Assembly: GCF_014646575.1 (NCBI RefSeq)
Contig: NZ_BMNN01000002.1
Location: forward strand, 425,619 to 489,618
Source: Halopseudomonas pertucinogena
Lineage (GTDB): Bacteria > Pseudomonadota > Gammaproteobacteria > Pseudomonadales > Pseudomonadaceae
Length of the DNA: 64,000 bases
Direction: 5' to 3'
Shown: positions 1 through 7,405 of the stretch, in pieces
Numbering within the stretch: position 1 is the stretch's first letter
How the letters are laid out: each line of letters starts with the position of its first letter
Program-made: the position numbers and the translations under genes
The notes under the pieces: model-generated
The model's database searches: none
Told to the model about the DNA's origin: nothing
What the model saw: only the letters and a program-made list of their open reading frames with translations

Positions 1-630
1 CTTGATCACCGGCTCGTCAGCGACCATGCCGTTGCCCTGGTCGAAGCTGACCGGGGCGAGGCGGGGGAATACGGTCTGGTCGTCGCCGAACACCAGCAGG
101 TGACCGTCCTGGCTGTGACGGAAGTGGTAGTGGATGCCTTCTTCCTCGCACAGGCGCTGGATGAAGTGCAGGTCGCTTTCGTCGTACTGGGTGCAGTAGT
201 CCCGTTCGGGATACTCGCTGCCCAGCTGGAACTGGAAGGCGTCGCTCTGGATGCCGTGGTCGTTGAGCACGCGGGCAATGATCTGCGGTACCGACAGGTG
301 CTGGAAGATGCGCTGGTTGGCCGCATGCTGCAGGTAGGCCAGCCTGGGGATCAGCGTGATGCGATAACGGGTCAGGCGCTTGCCGGCTTCACCCTGGGCG
401 ACACCATGGATCAGCCCGTGCACGCCTTTGCCTGGGCCAGCGAAACCGAGAAAAGCGGGTTGGTGCAGCCACCCCTCGATATCCAGGTCCGGGTGCTCAC
501 TGACCAGCTCCACGTGAAAACAATAGGGTCGACTGATGGCTTCAGTACCCTGAAAGCTCAGCACCTGAAAGTCGTGCTCTAGGTGAGGCATGGCGAAAGT
601 GAAGTGCGCGGTATTGGCCGGGGCGAACAT
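1..630 (-). CDS. vgrG: VgrG, type VI secretion spike protein (N-terminal part)
   Basis: Translation gives 210 residues that run off the left edge. They begin MFAPANTAHFTFAM and continue with HDFQVLSFQGTEAISRPY, the typical opening of Pseudomonas VgrG (gp27/phage tail-spike-like domain). VgrG trimers form the puncturing tip of the type VI secretion tube and carry effectors. The upstream ATG at 630 is preferred over the one at 591 because MFAPAN is the usual family N-terminus; the ribosome binding site is weak (AGGAACACAGG). The C-terminal gp5-like needle and any effector domain lie outside the window. No other T6SS gene is visible, so it may be an orphan vgrG island. Confidence 0.9.
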   Translation of the reverse strand, partial: MFAPANTAHFTFAMPHLEHDFQVLSFQGTEAISRPYCFHVELVSEHPDLDIEGWLHQPAFLGFAGPGKGVHGLIHGVAQGEAGKRLTRYRITLIPRLAYLQHAANQRIFQHLSVPQIIARVLNDHGIQSDAFQFQLGSEYPERDYCTQYDESDLHFIQRLCEEEGIHYHFRHSQDGHLLVFGDDQTVFPRLAPVSFDQGNGMVADEPVIK

Positions 631-746
631 CCTGTGTTCCGTGTCTGCCGAACAAAGTCGCCGTTATATCAGACCTGCGCTGACAGGGCCGCCGTTGGGA
701 AACAGCGTTGTGAGTCAGTTGGCAAAATGTCAGCAGCGAGGGGTTT

Positions 747-806
747 TCAGATACGGAGGCGTTTCGCTGCCGCAAGAAACCGGCGCCGGCCTGCCAGGCC
801 GTTCAT
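747..806 (-). CDS. possible 19-residue leader/small peptide
   Basis: A short frame starts at 806 with AGGAG four bases before ATG and encodes MNGLAGRRRFLAAAKRLRI, a very basic peptide. It lies just downstream of the sRNA terminator and upstream of vgrG on the same strand. Only the good Shine-Dalgarno supports it. It could be chance, or a leader affecting vgrG expression. Confidence 0.18.
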   Translation of the reverse strand: MNGLAGRRRFLAAAKRLRI

Positions 807-834
807 GTTTCTCCTGGGTATTTGAGCAGACATG

Positions 835-868
835 AAAAAAGGCAGGTACGTCTCCGTACCTGCCTTTT
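835..868 (-). terminator. rho-independent terminator of the CrcZ-like sRNA
   Basis: A perfect 10-bp stem (GGCAGGTACG / CGTACCTGCC, 841-864) with a 4-base loop is flanked by AAAAAA (835-840) and TTTT (865-868), so it can stop transcription on either strand. On the minus strand it ends the sRNA with a U6 tail and insulates vgrG from it. Confidence 0.9.
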
Positions 869-1082
869 CATTTCTTGTTCTTTTGACCGAGCGGCCAGTG
901 CCACCCCCTTGAACCCATCCCGGGTTGTTCAAAGCAAGCGGATTGCTTTGGATGCGCAGGAAGAAGCTTCCCTTACTCCAAAAAAATCAGTTTGCTGCAC
1001 TCGCACGTTTTGTTCTTGTTATGTGTGGAGCCGAATCTTGTTCTTGTTATGAGTTTTACGTCTGTTTTTATTCTTGTTGTGC
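835..1082 (-). ncRNA. crcZ: CrcZ/CrcY/CrcX-family small RNA (Crc-Hfq sequestering)
   Basis: On the minus strand the transcript predicted from 1082 begins GCACAACAAGAATAAAAACA, very close to the 5' end of Pseudomonas CrcZ as I remember it. It holds several A-rich catabolite activity motifs: AACAAGAA at the 5' end, two copies of AACAAGAACAA (near 1048-1038 and 1020-1010), and AAAGAACAAGAA near 880. A stable hairpin (930-950, CAAAGCAA stem) sits mid-molecule and a rho-independent terminator ends it. These RNAs titrate Hfq/Crc away from target mRNAs and so relieve carbon catabolite repression. About 248 nt is shorter than known members (roughly 350-400 nt). No protein frame fits. It could be crcZ, crcY or crcX; the location beside vgrG does not decide which. 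Confidence 0.8.
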
Positions 1083-1091
1083 TTATAACAA

Positions 1092-1107
1092 TGCAGACGG
1101 CGTGCCA
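1092..1107 (-). promoter_or_regulatory. sigma-54 (-24/-12) promoter of the sRNA
   Basis: The minus strand reads TGGCACG, four bases, then CTGCA, matching the RpoN consensus TGGCACG-N4-TTGCW with one mismatch and exact GG-GC spacing. It places the start at the G at 1082, the first base of the GCACAACAAG sequence. CrcZ-type RNAs are known to be transcribed by RpoN with the response regulator CbrB. Confidence 0.85.
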
Positions 1108-1181
1108 CTTATTGAAACACTATTTAAATCAACAAGTTACGAAAAAAGCTGGGATAAGCCGTTCGGCCTAGTCCGCATAAG

Positions 1182-1243
1182 TGTTACCTTCCGACCCGCC
1201 AGGTGTTACCGCTCCCACAACCTGGGGCCGCCGTTTGGTAACA
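1182..1243. promoter_or_regulatory. candidate CbrB enhancer sites (TGTTAC / GTAACA)
   Basis: Three copies of one hexamer lie 100-160 bp upstream of the predicted sRNA start: TGTTAC at 1182-1187 and 1204-1209, and its inverse GTAACA at 1238-1243. TGTTAC/GTAACA half-sites are those I recall for CbrB at Pseudomonas crc promoters, and the distance suits a sigma-54 enhancer. The spacing here is not the single compact dyad I remember, so the assignment is an inference. Confidence 0.55.
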
Positions 1244-1255
1244 GGCGCTCACCAT

Positions 1256-1960
1256 TTACCAGGCGTGTTTCTCCCCGTTCCATTTGAAGAACTCCCCGGT
1301 ATCCGCAATGGTCATCCCTTCCACCACGGCCGCGATGCCGGCGGCGCTTTCCTGCGGGGTGATTTCGGCGTTGGGGCCGCCCATGTCGGTCTGCACATAT
1401 CCCGGATGGATCACGGCGACGGTCACGCCCTTGTCCTTCAGGTCCATGGCCAGGCTGCGCATCAGTCGGTTGATGCCGGCCTTGGTCGCGCCATACACAT
1501 AGAGCCCGCCGTGGGGCCAGGTGGATGCGCCGATCTGGCTGCTGAGGGTCATCACCTTGCCACCGGCCTCGGTAAGGTTGGGCAGCAGCGCCTGGGTCAG
1601 GCGGAACGGGCCAATGGTCATCACCTCGAAGGCCTGGCGCCAGTGGGTGAAGTCCTCTTCGGTGAAGGGGGCGTTGAGCAGGCTGTCGCTTCTGCCACCA
1701 ATCACACCCGCCACGTTGAGCAGCACATCGACCGGCTTGCCGCCGACCACCTCGGCCGCGCCGTCAATGGAGGCGCCATCGGTCATGTCGAGGGGATGCA
1801 GGGTGAGCTGGTTGTCGGCGTTGGCGGCCAGCTGGTTCAGCTCCTCCGCCTCTTGCGGGTTACGACAGAGTGCGAAGACGCGGTTGCCTCCGACCAGATA
1901 CGCCTTGACCAAGGCCAGGCCGATGCCCCGATTGGCACCGGCAATCACGATATTTGCCAT
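1256..1960 (-). CDS. SDR family oxidoreductase (C-factor-like)
   Basis: The 234-residue protein is a classical short-chain dehydrogenase. It has an N-terminal NAD(P) motif GANRGIG (residues 8-14), a catalytic Ser near 141, and the Y156-x3-K160 pair (YGATK). Length and the LSSQIGS-like region resemble C-factor/CsgA-type SDRs. Substrate is unknown. AGGAG lies 6 bases before ATG. It starts 17 bp after the upstream HPF-like gene, so the two are probably co-transcribed. Confidence 0.88.
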   Translation of the reverse strand: MANIVIAGANRGIGLALVKAYLVGGNRVFALCRNPQEAEELNQLAANADNQLTLHPLDMTDGASIDGAAEVVGGKPVDVLLNVAGVIGGRSDSLLNAPFTEEDFTHWRQAFEVMTIGPFRLTQALLPNLTEAGGKVMTLSSQIGASTWPHGGLYVYGATKAGINRLMRSLAMDLKDKGVTVAVIHPGYVQTDMGGPNAEITPQESAAGIAAVVEGMTIADTGEFFKWNGEKHAW

Positions 1961-1977
1961 CTTTTCTCCTGGGATTC

Positions 1978-2391
1978 CTATTGATTGTTCTGGCTATCCG
2001 GCCCGTAGTCTTCTTCCATCAGCGCGTCGCGACGGTCCGGGTCGGCCGTGGCCGGCGCGCCGGTGGCGCCCGCGGCACGCTTGTCGCGCAATTTGCCGAG
2101 CTGGGAGCCGAGGGCGCTGTGGATCTTGTCCAGCGCGCCTTCCACCGCCAGGCGGATCGAGTCGGCCTTGTGGGTGACGGAAATCGGTTGCAGCCCCTTG
2201 GGGCGGGCTTCAATCTGGCAGCGCTTGTCCTGGGCGCCGGCCTTTTCGCCGTTCTCGTCGTTGATGTGTACGGCCACGCGGGTCAGTTGTTCATCGAAGC
2301 GCTGCAGCTTGTCGGCCACGGCTCCGTTTGCCCATTCAACCAGTCTGGAACTGTTCTCTATGCGATTATCGGCGTAGACCTGTATCTGCAT
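1978..2391 (-). CDS. HPF/RaiA-family ribosome hibernation protein
   Basis: The 137-residue protein begins MQIQVYADNRIENSSRL and has the beta-alpha-beta-beta-beta-alpha pattern of HPF/RaiA proteins, which bind the 30S decoding site and silence or protect ribosomes in stasis. The last ~35 residues are a low-complexity charged tail without the dimerising domain of long HPF. GAGGAAG precedes the ATG. It is not the canonical rpoN-linked hpf by context, so it is probably a paralogue. It is likely expressed with the SDR gene. Confidence 0.85.
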   Translation of the reverse strand: MQIQVYADNRIENSSRLVEWANGAVADKLQRFDEQLTRVAVHINDENGEKAGAQDKRCQIEARPKGLQPISVTHKADSIRLAVEGALDKIHSALGSQLGKLRDKRAAGATGAPATADPDRRDALMEEDYGPDSQNNQ

Positions 2392-2587
2392 GACATCTTC
2401 CTCATCGTTGTGGACTCCTCTTCAGCCTACGTCATTCGCGGGAGATTTGCCGCCTCCCGGTGGTCCTATTGTTTTCAGCAGATGTACCGGCTGGCTTTCC
2501 GCTGAACGGTTGGCTGCTGACACCTGTCTGTCATCTCACTGGCCTTTAATGCGGGCCAGTGACGTTCCACTGTTCGAGGAGTGCGGC

Positions 2588-3445
2588 ATGTATTCGGAGA
2601 AGGCAGTAGTACGGGTGCACAACGACCTGAAGGTGCAGACCCGTTTCTACCCCCACCCCACCAGCAACAACACTATCATCCTGGTGAACGGCTCGCTGTC
2701 CACCTGCGCGGCCTTCAGCCAGACCCTGCGCTTTCTCAATGCGACGCGCAATGTGATGCTGTTCGACCAGCCCTATTCCGGCGCATCACGCGTGCACAAC
2801 CGCTCGCTGCCGATGCTGGACATGGAGGATGAGGCGCTGATCCTGCTGGAGCTGATCGAGTACTTCCAGGCGGATGAGGTGATGTCCTTCTCCTGGGGCG
2901 GCGTGTCCACGCTGCTGGCGCTGGCCCAGCGGCCCGAACGTATCCAGCGGGCGGTGATCAGCTCCTTTTCGCCGGTGCTGAACCGGCCGATGCTGGATTA
3001 CCTGCAGCGCGCCCAGGACTACATGGCTGCCTGCGACCGGCACCGGATCGCCACGCTGGTCAACGGAACGCTTGGCAGACATCTGCCGCCGTCGCTCAAG
3101 CGCAGCAACTTCCGTCACGTTTCCACTCTGGATGTGCACGAGTATGCACAGATGCTGCAGCACATCCGTCAGATTCTGGGACTGGGCAGCGAGCGCTACA
3201 TGCGCTGCGTGGGGAATATTGAAGTGCCTCTGCTGTTTCTCAATGGCGAACGAGACGAGTACACCACCGCGCAGGATGCACTGTACTTTGCAGACCTGGC
3301 GCGCCGCTCGGAATATGTGTGCATTCGCGGCGCCGGTCATTATCTGGAGCTTGAGCATCCCCAGGCCCGGGACGCTGTGCACCAGGTTGTGGAGCGCTTC
3401 CTGCTCGCCGGGGAGGATGCTCCCCGGCTACGCAGGGCCAGCTGA
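2588..3445 (+). CDS. phaG: PhaG/RhlA-like 3-hydroxyacyl-ACP acyltransferase/thioesterase
   Basis: This 285-residue alpha/beta hydrolase closely follows PhaG: an LVNGS segment near 33-37, LFDQPYSG (58-65), nucleophile Ser102 in SFSWGG, an acid in NGERDEYTT, and a catalytic His in GAGHYLELE. PhaG and RhlA take 3-hydroxyacyl chains from fatty-acid-synthesis ACP, feeding polyhydroxyalkanoate or rhamnolipid/HAA synthesis. FSWGG and NGERDEYTT favour PhaG over RhlA, as I remember the two sequences. The start at 2588 is chosen for GAGGAG seven bases upstream; a longer frame to 2390 has no such site. No pha or rhl genes are adjacent. Confidence 0.78.
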   Translation: MYSEKAVVRVHNDLKVQTRFYPHPTSNNTIILVNGSLSTCAAFSQTLRFLNATRNVMLFDQPYSGASRVHNRSLPMLDMEDEALILLELIEYFQADEVMSFSWGGVSTLLALAQRPERIQRAVISSFSPVLNRPMLDYLQRAQDYMAACDRHRIATLVNGTLGRHLPPSLKRSNFRHVSTLDVHEYAQMLQHIRQILGLGSERYMRCVGNIEVPLLFLNGERDEYTTAQDALYFADLARRSEYVCIRGAGHYLELEHPQARDAVHQVVERFLLAGEDAPRLRRAS

Positions 3446-3450
3446 AAGCG

Positions 3451-3726
3451 TTACTGGGTCGTGCCGGTACCGCTGCCCGTGGCGGGATCGGTGACGTCGC
3501 CTGTGGCGCCGCCACTTTCGGTGCCCCGTCCGGTAGCGCCGTCTGTTCGCGGTGTCGCGTCGGTGTTGGGCGCAGGAGGCATGTTGCGTGGCTCGTCCGG
3601 GGTCTCGTACTCCTGCCCCGCTGCGGGCACAGGCTCGTTGTGGACGTTGCTCGCGGTATCATCTTCGTTACCGCAGCCAGCCAGCATCAGGACGGCAAAG
3701 GGTACAGCAAGGTAGGTCAGTCGCAT
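3451..3726 (-). CDS. small low-complexity lipoprotein
   Basis: The 91-residue product has a signal peptide ending in lipobox LAGC (MRLTYLAVPFAVLMLAGCG), then an unstructured Pro/Gly/Thr/Asp-rich tail. The start at 3726 follows GGAG at about 7 bases; longer starts would place extra residues before the signal. No domain is recognised. It is probably anchored to the envelope by its N-terminal lipid. Confidence 0.7.
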   Translation of the reverse strand: MRLTYLAVPFAVLMLAGCGNEDDTASNVHNEPVPAAGQEYETPDEPRNMPPAPNTDATPRTDGATGRGTESGGATGDVTDPATGSGTGTTQ

Positions 3727-3776
3727 GGGTATTCTCCGGTTGAGGGACGTCGTGGGTTTTGACCTGTGGTTTTTCA

Positions 3777-5177
3777 TCAAGTGCGGATTAATTTGCGGCG
3801 CAGCATCAGCCAGACCACGGCGAGCACCAGAACGAAGCCGGCCGCTAGACCCAGCCGCGTCAGCCGCAGCAGGTTCGGTTGGCCCTGCGCCTGGGCCGTG
3901 CCTCCGCGCAGCGCCGCGACCTGTTCTATGGTTACGCGGGCGTCGGGATTGCCGTACATCTCCAGCACATGATTGCTCAGGGTGGCGATCTGCAGGTCGG
4001 TCAATTCATGGGCGAACCCGGGCATGTGCATGTCGTGCCCCTCCCCGACCCAGTGAATGCCGTTGAGAATCACCAGCGCCAGGTTGTTGGTGTATTCGCG
4101 GCCGGTGGCAGTATTGTTGAACAGCGCTGGCATTACCCCGTCTGCCGTGCCCTGACCGGATGCTCGATGACAGGCGGCGCAGTAGGCGTCGTAGAGTTGC
4201 GGGCCGGTCCAGTCCCGCGGATCGCCCGGGAGTCGCTCGCCGCGAATGGCCGCAAGATTATTGCCTGCTTCGCCCCATTCATGCACCGCGCGCTCGGGCT
4301 GCACGCCCGCCGATGCCGGCACCGTCTGCAGGTAAACCGCGATGGCTTCGAGATCTTCCTCGGTGGCATAGCGCAGGCTGTGGTCCACCACTTCGGCCAT
4401 GGGGCCGGCCGCCTGGCTGCGCGGGGTGTTGCCGGTTTTCATGTATTCGACCAGCTCCTCGATGCTCCATTCGCCGATGCCGGTCCTGGGGTTCGACGTT
4501 ATGTCCGGCGCCTCCCACGGCCCGACCGCACCGCCGGCGAGAAAGCGTGACTGCTGCTCGGCCATCAGCAGATTGCGCGGGGTGTGGCAGGTGCCGCAGT
4601 GGGCAAGGCCCTGGGTCAGATAGGCGCCCCGGTTCCACTGCTCGGTCTGCGAGGGGTCGGGGGTGAAGGGTTCATCGTCGAGGAACATGAAGTTCCACAC
4701 TGCCAGCGACAGGCGGACGCTGAATGGAAAGGGCAGCTCGGTTGCCGGCGGCTGGTAATCGCTGGGCGGCACCTCGTTCATGAACCACTCGTACATCGCG
4801 GCGATATCTTCATCCGACACCTTGGCGTAGGCGGTATAGGGCATCGCCGGGTACAGCCGCTTGCCATCCGCCCGCACGCCCCGGCGCACCGCCGCATCGA
4901 ACTGCTCCAGGGTGTAATTGCCGATGCCCGCCTCGGACGGGGTGATATTGGTCGCGACGATATCCCCCAGCGGGGTGGCCAGTTTCAGGCCGCCGGCGAA
5001 GGGCTCGCCCCCGGGCGCCGTATGGCAGGCAACGCAGTCACCGAGAATGGCGGCATATTCCCCGGGGCCGGGGCGCTCGTCGTCCTGCTTCTGCCCCTGG
5101 GCCGCTGCCACGGTTCCGAGCAGCAGGAAGGCACCGCTCAGCGTGACGAACACCCGCCGCACGGATCGGGCGCTCAT
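3777..5177 (-). CDS. triheme cytochrome c subunit of a membrane-bound dehydrogenase
   Basis: The 466-residue protein has a signal peptide, three CXXCH heme sites (CVACH at 48, CGTCH at 194, CAACH at 333) and a C-terminal membrane helix (about 440-460) before RRKLIRT. This is the layout of the cytochrome subunit of gluconate, alcohol, sorbitol and fructose dehydrogenases, which pass electrons from the flavin subunit to ubiquinone on the periplasmic face. Its ATG overlaps the stop of the GMC subunit by 4 bp, showing translational coupling. Confidence 0.92.
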   Translation of the reverse strand: MSARSVRRVFVTLSGAFLLLGTVAAAQGQKQDDERPGPGEYAAILGDCVACHTAPGGEPFAGGLKLATPLGDIVATNITPSEAGIGNYTLEQFDAAVRRGVRADGKRLYPAMPYTAYAKVSDEDIAAMYEWFMNEVPPSDYQPPATELPFPFSVRLSLAVWNFMFLDDEPFTPDPSQTEQWNRGAYLTQGLAHCGTCHTPRNLLMAEQQSRFLAGGAVGPWEAPDITSNPRTGIGEWSIEELVEYMKTGNTPRSQAAGPMAEVVDHSLRYATEEDLEAIAVYLQTVPASAGVQPERAVHEWGEAGNNLAAIRGERLPGDPRDWTGPQLYDAYCAACHRASGQGTADGVMPALFNNTATGREYTNNLALVILNGIHWVGEGHDMHMPGFAHELTDLQIATLSNHVLEMYGNPDARVTIEQVAALRGGTAQAQGQPNLLRLTRLGLAAGFVLVLAVVWLMLRRKLIRT

Positions 5178-6805
5178 GACTTGCCCTGCTCTGCCGCCCA
5201 GCCCCGCTCGGCGGGCAGCATGGCGTCCACCGAGCGCAACGCTACAGCGACTGCGGTCAGGGTGGAGTTGGCGGTCCCCGCGGTGGGCAATACACCGGTG
5301 CCTACCAGGAACAGATTCTCGTGGTCATGGGTGCGACCCCAACCATCACAGACGGATATGTTCGGGTCTTCGCCCATGCTGGTGGTGCCGCAGATGTGCT
5401 GATTGTTGGCGAAGGCATTCTCGTCGCTGAAGCGCAGGTTGCTGCCGCCCATCAGCTCGGCGATGCGGCGGAAATGCCACAGCGCGCTCTCGGCACCGCG
5501 CCGGGTGTAGGTATCGATATCGTAATGGGCCTGCGGTCTCGGCAGGCCGAGGGCATCCTTGCGGCTGCTGAGGGCAATGCGATTTTCCGGGCGGGGCAGA
5601 ACTTCCAGTACGGTCTTGACGCTCATTTCCCGGGCGGCGCTGTGGCGCAGCCGGCGCTCGAACTCGGGGCCGTATACGCCCTCCAGCAGCAGACGCTGGG
5701 TGGTGCTGTCCACCCGGCTGATATTGGTGAAGTCGAGCCGGTAGCCGGAATAGTCCTCGCGAAAAGGTCCGTCCCGCAGGGCACTTATGGAACTGGGACT
5801 CTGCGGGCCACGGCCCAGCCAGAGATCCTCGTCGGCGTCGAAGGTCAGCGAGGTACTGGGATGGTCCATGAGATGGCGGCCGACCATGTCGGTGCGATTG
5901 GCAATGCCGTTGGGAAAGCGGTCGCTGGTGGACATCAGCAGCAGTCGCGGGGTCTCGATGCCATTGGCGGCGACAACGAAGGTGCCGCCGGTGACCCGGT
6001 AGCTGTTGCGCTCGGGGTCGTAGTAGTGGGCGGCGACAATACGATCCTGCGAATCATGCTCCAGCTTGTATACCACCGCGCTGGAAATCAGCCGGACCCC
6101 GGCCGCTTCCGCTGCCGCCGCCGCAATGCCACCGTGGTACTGCGCGTCCACCGGGCAGATCGGCTGGCAGTTGTTGCTGCCGCAGCAGGCCGGGCGCCGG
6201 TCGAAGGTACGGCTGTTGCGCGCCACCGGGTTGTTGGCAACCCGATAGGTGCCTGCCAGCCGCTCGCGGATACGGCGCATGGCCCAGGGCTCGGCCACTG
6301 GCTCCATGGGGTAAGGCTGGCTGCGCGGCGAGTCGGGATGCTCGTCGCCATCTCCGGCGACGCCCATCAGTTCTTCGGCCCATTGGTAGTAGGGGTCCAG
6401 CTCGTCGTAGTCAAACGGCCAGTCCACGCCCACGCCGTACAGGCTGTGCATGCGCATGTCGTTGGGCACGTTGCGCCAGGCCAGCGCCGCCCAGTGCCAG
6501 GTGCTGCCGCCGACCATGCGGATATACTCCGCCGGATAGGGATAGGGACCGGCCTGAACCAGATGCTCGTTGTCCTCGGGGCGGTAGACCGGGTGCGGTG
6601 CCCAGGGCGAGAAGGGATAGGGGGACATCCAGTCGCTGCGCCGGGGCGAGTTGCGGAAGTTCGCCACCAGCTGGGCCCGTTCGACCCTCGGTCCGGCTTC
6701 CAGCATGATCACCGAGGCGCCACGCTGGGCCAGCACCATAGCCACCAGTGCCCCGCAGATGCCCGAGCCTACCACCACGAAATCCGCCGACAGCTCCTCA
6801 GCCAT
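5174..6805 (-). CDS. GMC-family FAD dehydrogenase, large catalytic subunit
   Basis: The 543-residue flavoprotein has an N-terminal dinucleotide motif GSGICG (13-18) with a downstream acidic end (MLEAG). It also has the C-terminal GMC active-site pair: His470 (NNQHICGTTSMG) and Asn513 (GTANSTLT). The family oxidises sugars, sugar acids or alcohols. It has no signal peptide and is presumably exported with its Tat partner. The operon order is small subunit, flavin subunit, cytochrome. The substrate is not predictable from sequence; gluconate 2-dehydrogenase is the nearest named relative. Confidence 0.92.
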   Translation of the reverse strand: MAEELSADFVVVGSGICGALVAMVLAQRGASVIMLEAGPRVERAQLVANFRNSPRRSDWMSPYPFSPWAPHPVYRPEDNEHLVQAGPYPYPAEYIRMVGGSTWHWAALAWRNVPNDMRMHSLYGVGVDWPFDYDELDPYYQWAEELMGVAGDGDEHPDSPRSQPYPMEPVAEPWAMRRIRERLAGTYRVANNPVARNSRTFDRRPACCGSNNCQPICPVDAQYHGGIAAAAAEAAGVRLISSAVVYKLEHDSQDRIVAAHYYDPERNSYRVTGGTFVVAANGIETPRLLLMSTSDRFPNGIANRTDMVGRHLMDHPSTSLTFDADEDLWLGRGPQSPSSISALRDGPFREDYSGYRLDFTNISRVDSTTQRLLLEGVYGPEFERRLRHSAAREMSVKTVLEVLPRPENRIALSSRKDALGLPRPQAHYDIDTYTRRGAESALWHFRRIAELMGGSNLRFSDENAFANNQHICGTTSMGEDPNISVCDGWGRTHDHENLFLVGTGVLPTAGTANSTLTAVAVALRSVDAMLPAERGWAAEQGKS

Positions 6806-7340
6806 CGACCGACCCCTTGCCCGGCTCCTGAGCCCAACTGCCGTAACCGCCGTAGCAGTAGCTGGGCGGCATCAGCACATCACTCACCAGCTGGGCGTTG
6901 AGCGCTTCTTCATAGGCCAGCACCCGGGCGCCATTGGCGGTCTCCACCACGCCGAGAAACCAGGCGGTGGCGATGCGCCGGGGCACGGCGGCCAGCTCCG
7001 GCCGGCTTTCGTCAAGAAACGCCTGCAGCTTCAGCGGATCGATGCGGTGCTGGTTGACCAGGGTGAGGATAGCCGACACCGCAGCGGGAAAGCCCTCGTC
7101 GTTTTCCAGCAGCGCATCGTAGTAACGGATGGCCAATTCATTGTCCAGCCCTTCGCGGCCGGCGATCAGTGCGGACAGAATGAGAAAGTTGCCCCGGTCG
7201 ACATCCGGTGCGGACTCGGCCAGGGCCCAGGGAATGAGGGAGGCGGTGTAGGCGGTGACCAGTCCGGCCAGCACTACCCGCCTGGAAAGGCCTGCGGTGG
7301 TGGAAGGTCCCGCCGCAGCCTTATCCGGGGACAGGCGCAT
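6798..7340 (-). CDS. Tat-exported small (gamma) subunit of GMC dehydrogenase
   Basis: The 180-residue protein starts with a twin-arginine signal (SRRVVLAGL followed by a hydrophobic stretch to LAES). Its size and position fit the gluconate 2-dehydrogenase subunit 3 family, which chaperones the cofactor-loaded flavin subunit through the Tat system. GAGG lies 7 bases before ATG, and its end overlaps the flavin subunit start by 8 bp. It is first in the three-gene operon. Confidence 0.87.
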   Translation of the reverse strand: MRLSPDKAAAGPSTTAGLSRRVVLAGLVTAYTASLIPWALAESAPDVDRGNFLILSALIAGREGLDNELAIRYYDALLENDEGFPAAVSAILTLVNQHRIDPLKLQAFLDESRPELAAVPRRIATAWFLGVVETANGARVLAYEEALNAQLVSDVLMPPSYCYGGYGSWAQEPGKGSVDG

Positions 7341-7405
7341 GTTTCAACCTCGCTGAAGGACGATGCTCTCAGCGTAGTAGAGAAGCGCGGCTGTGCCAGA
7401 GTTCC

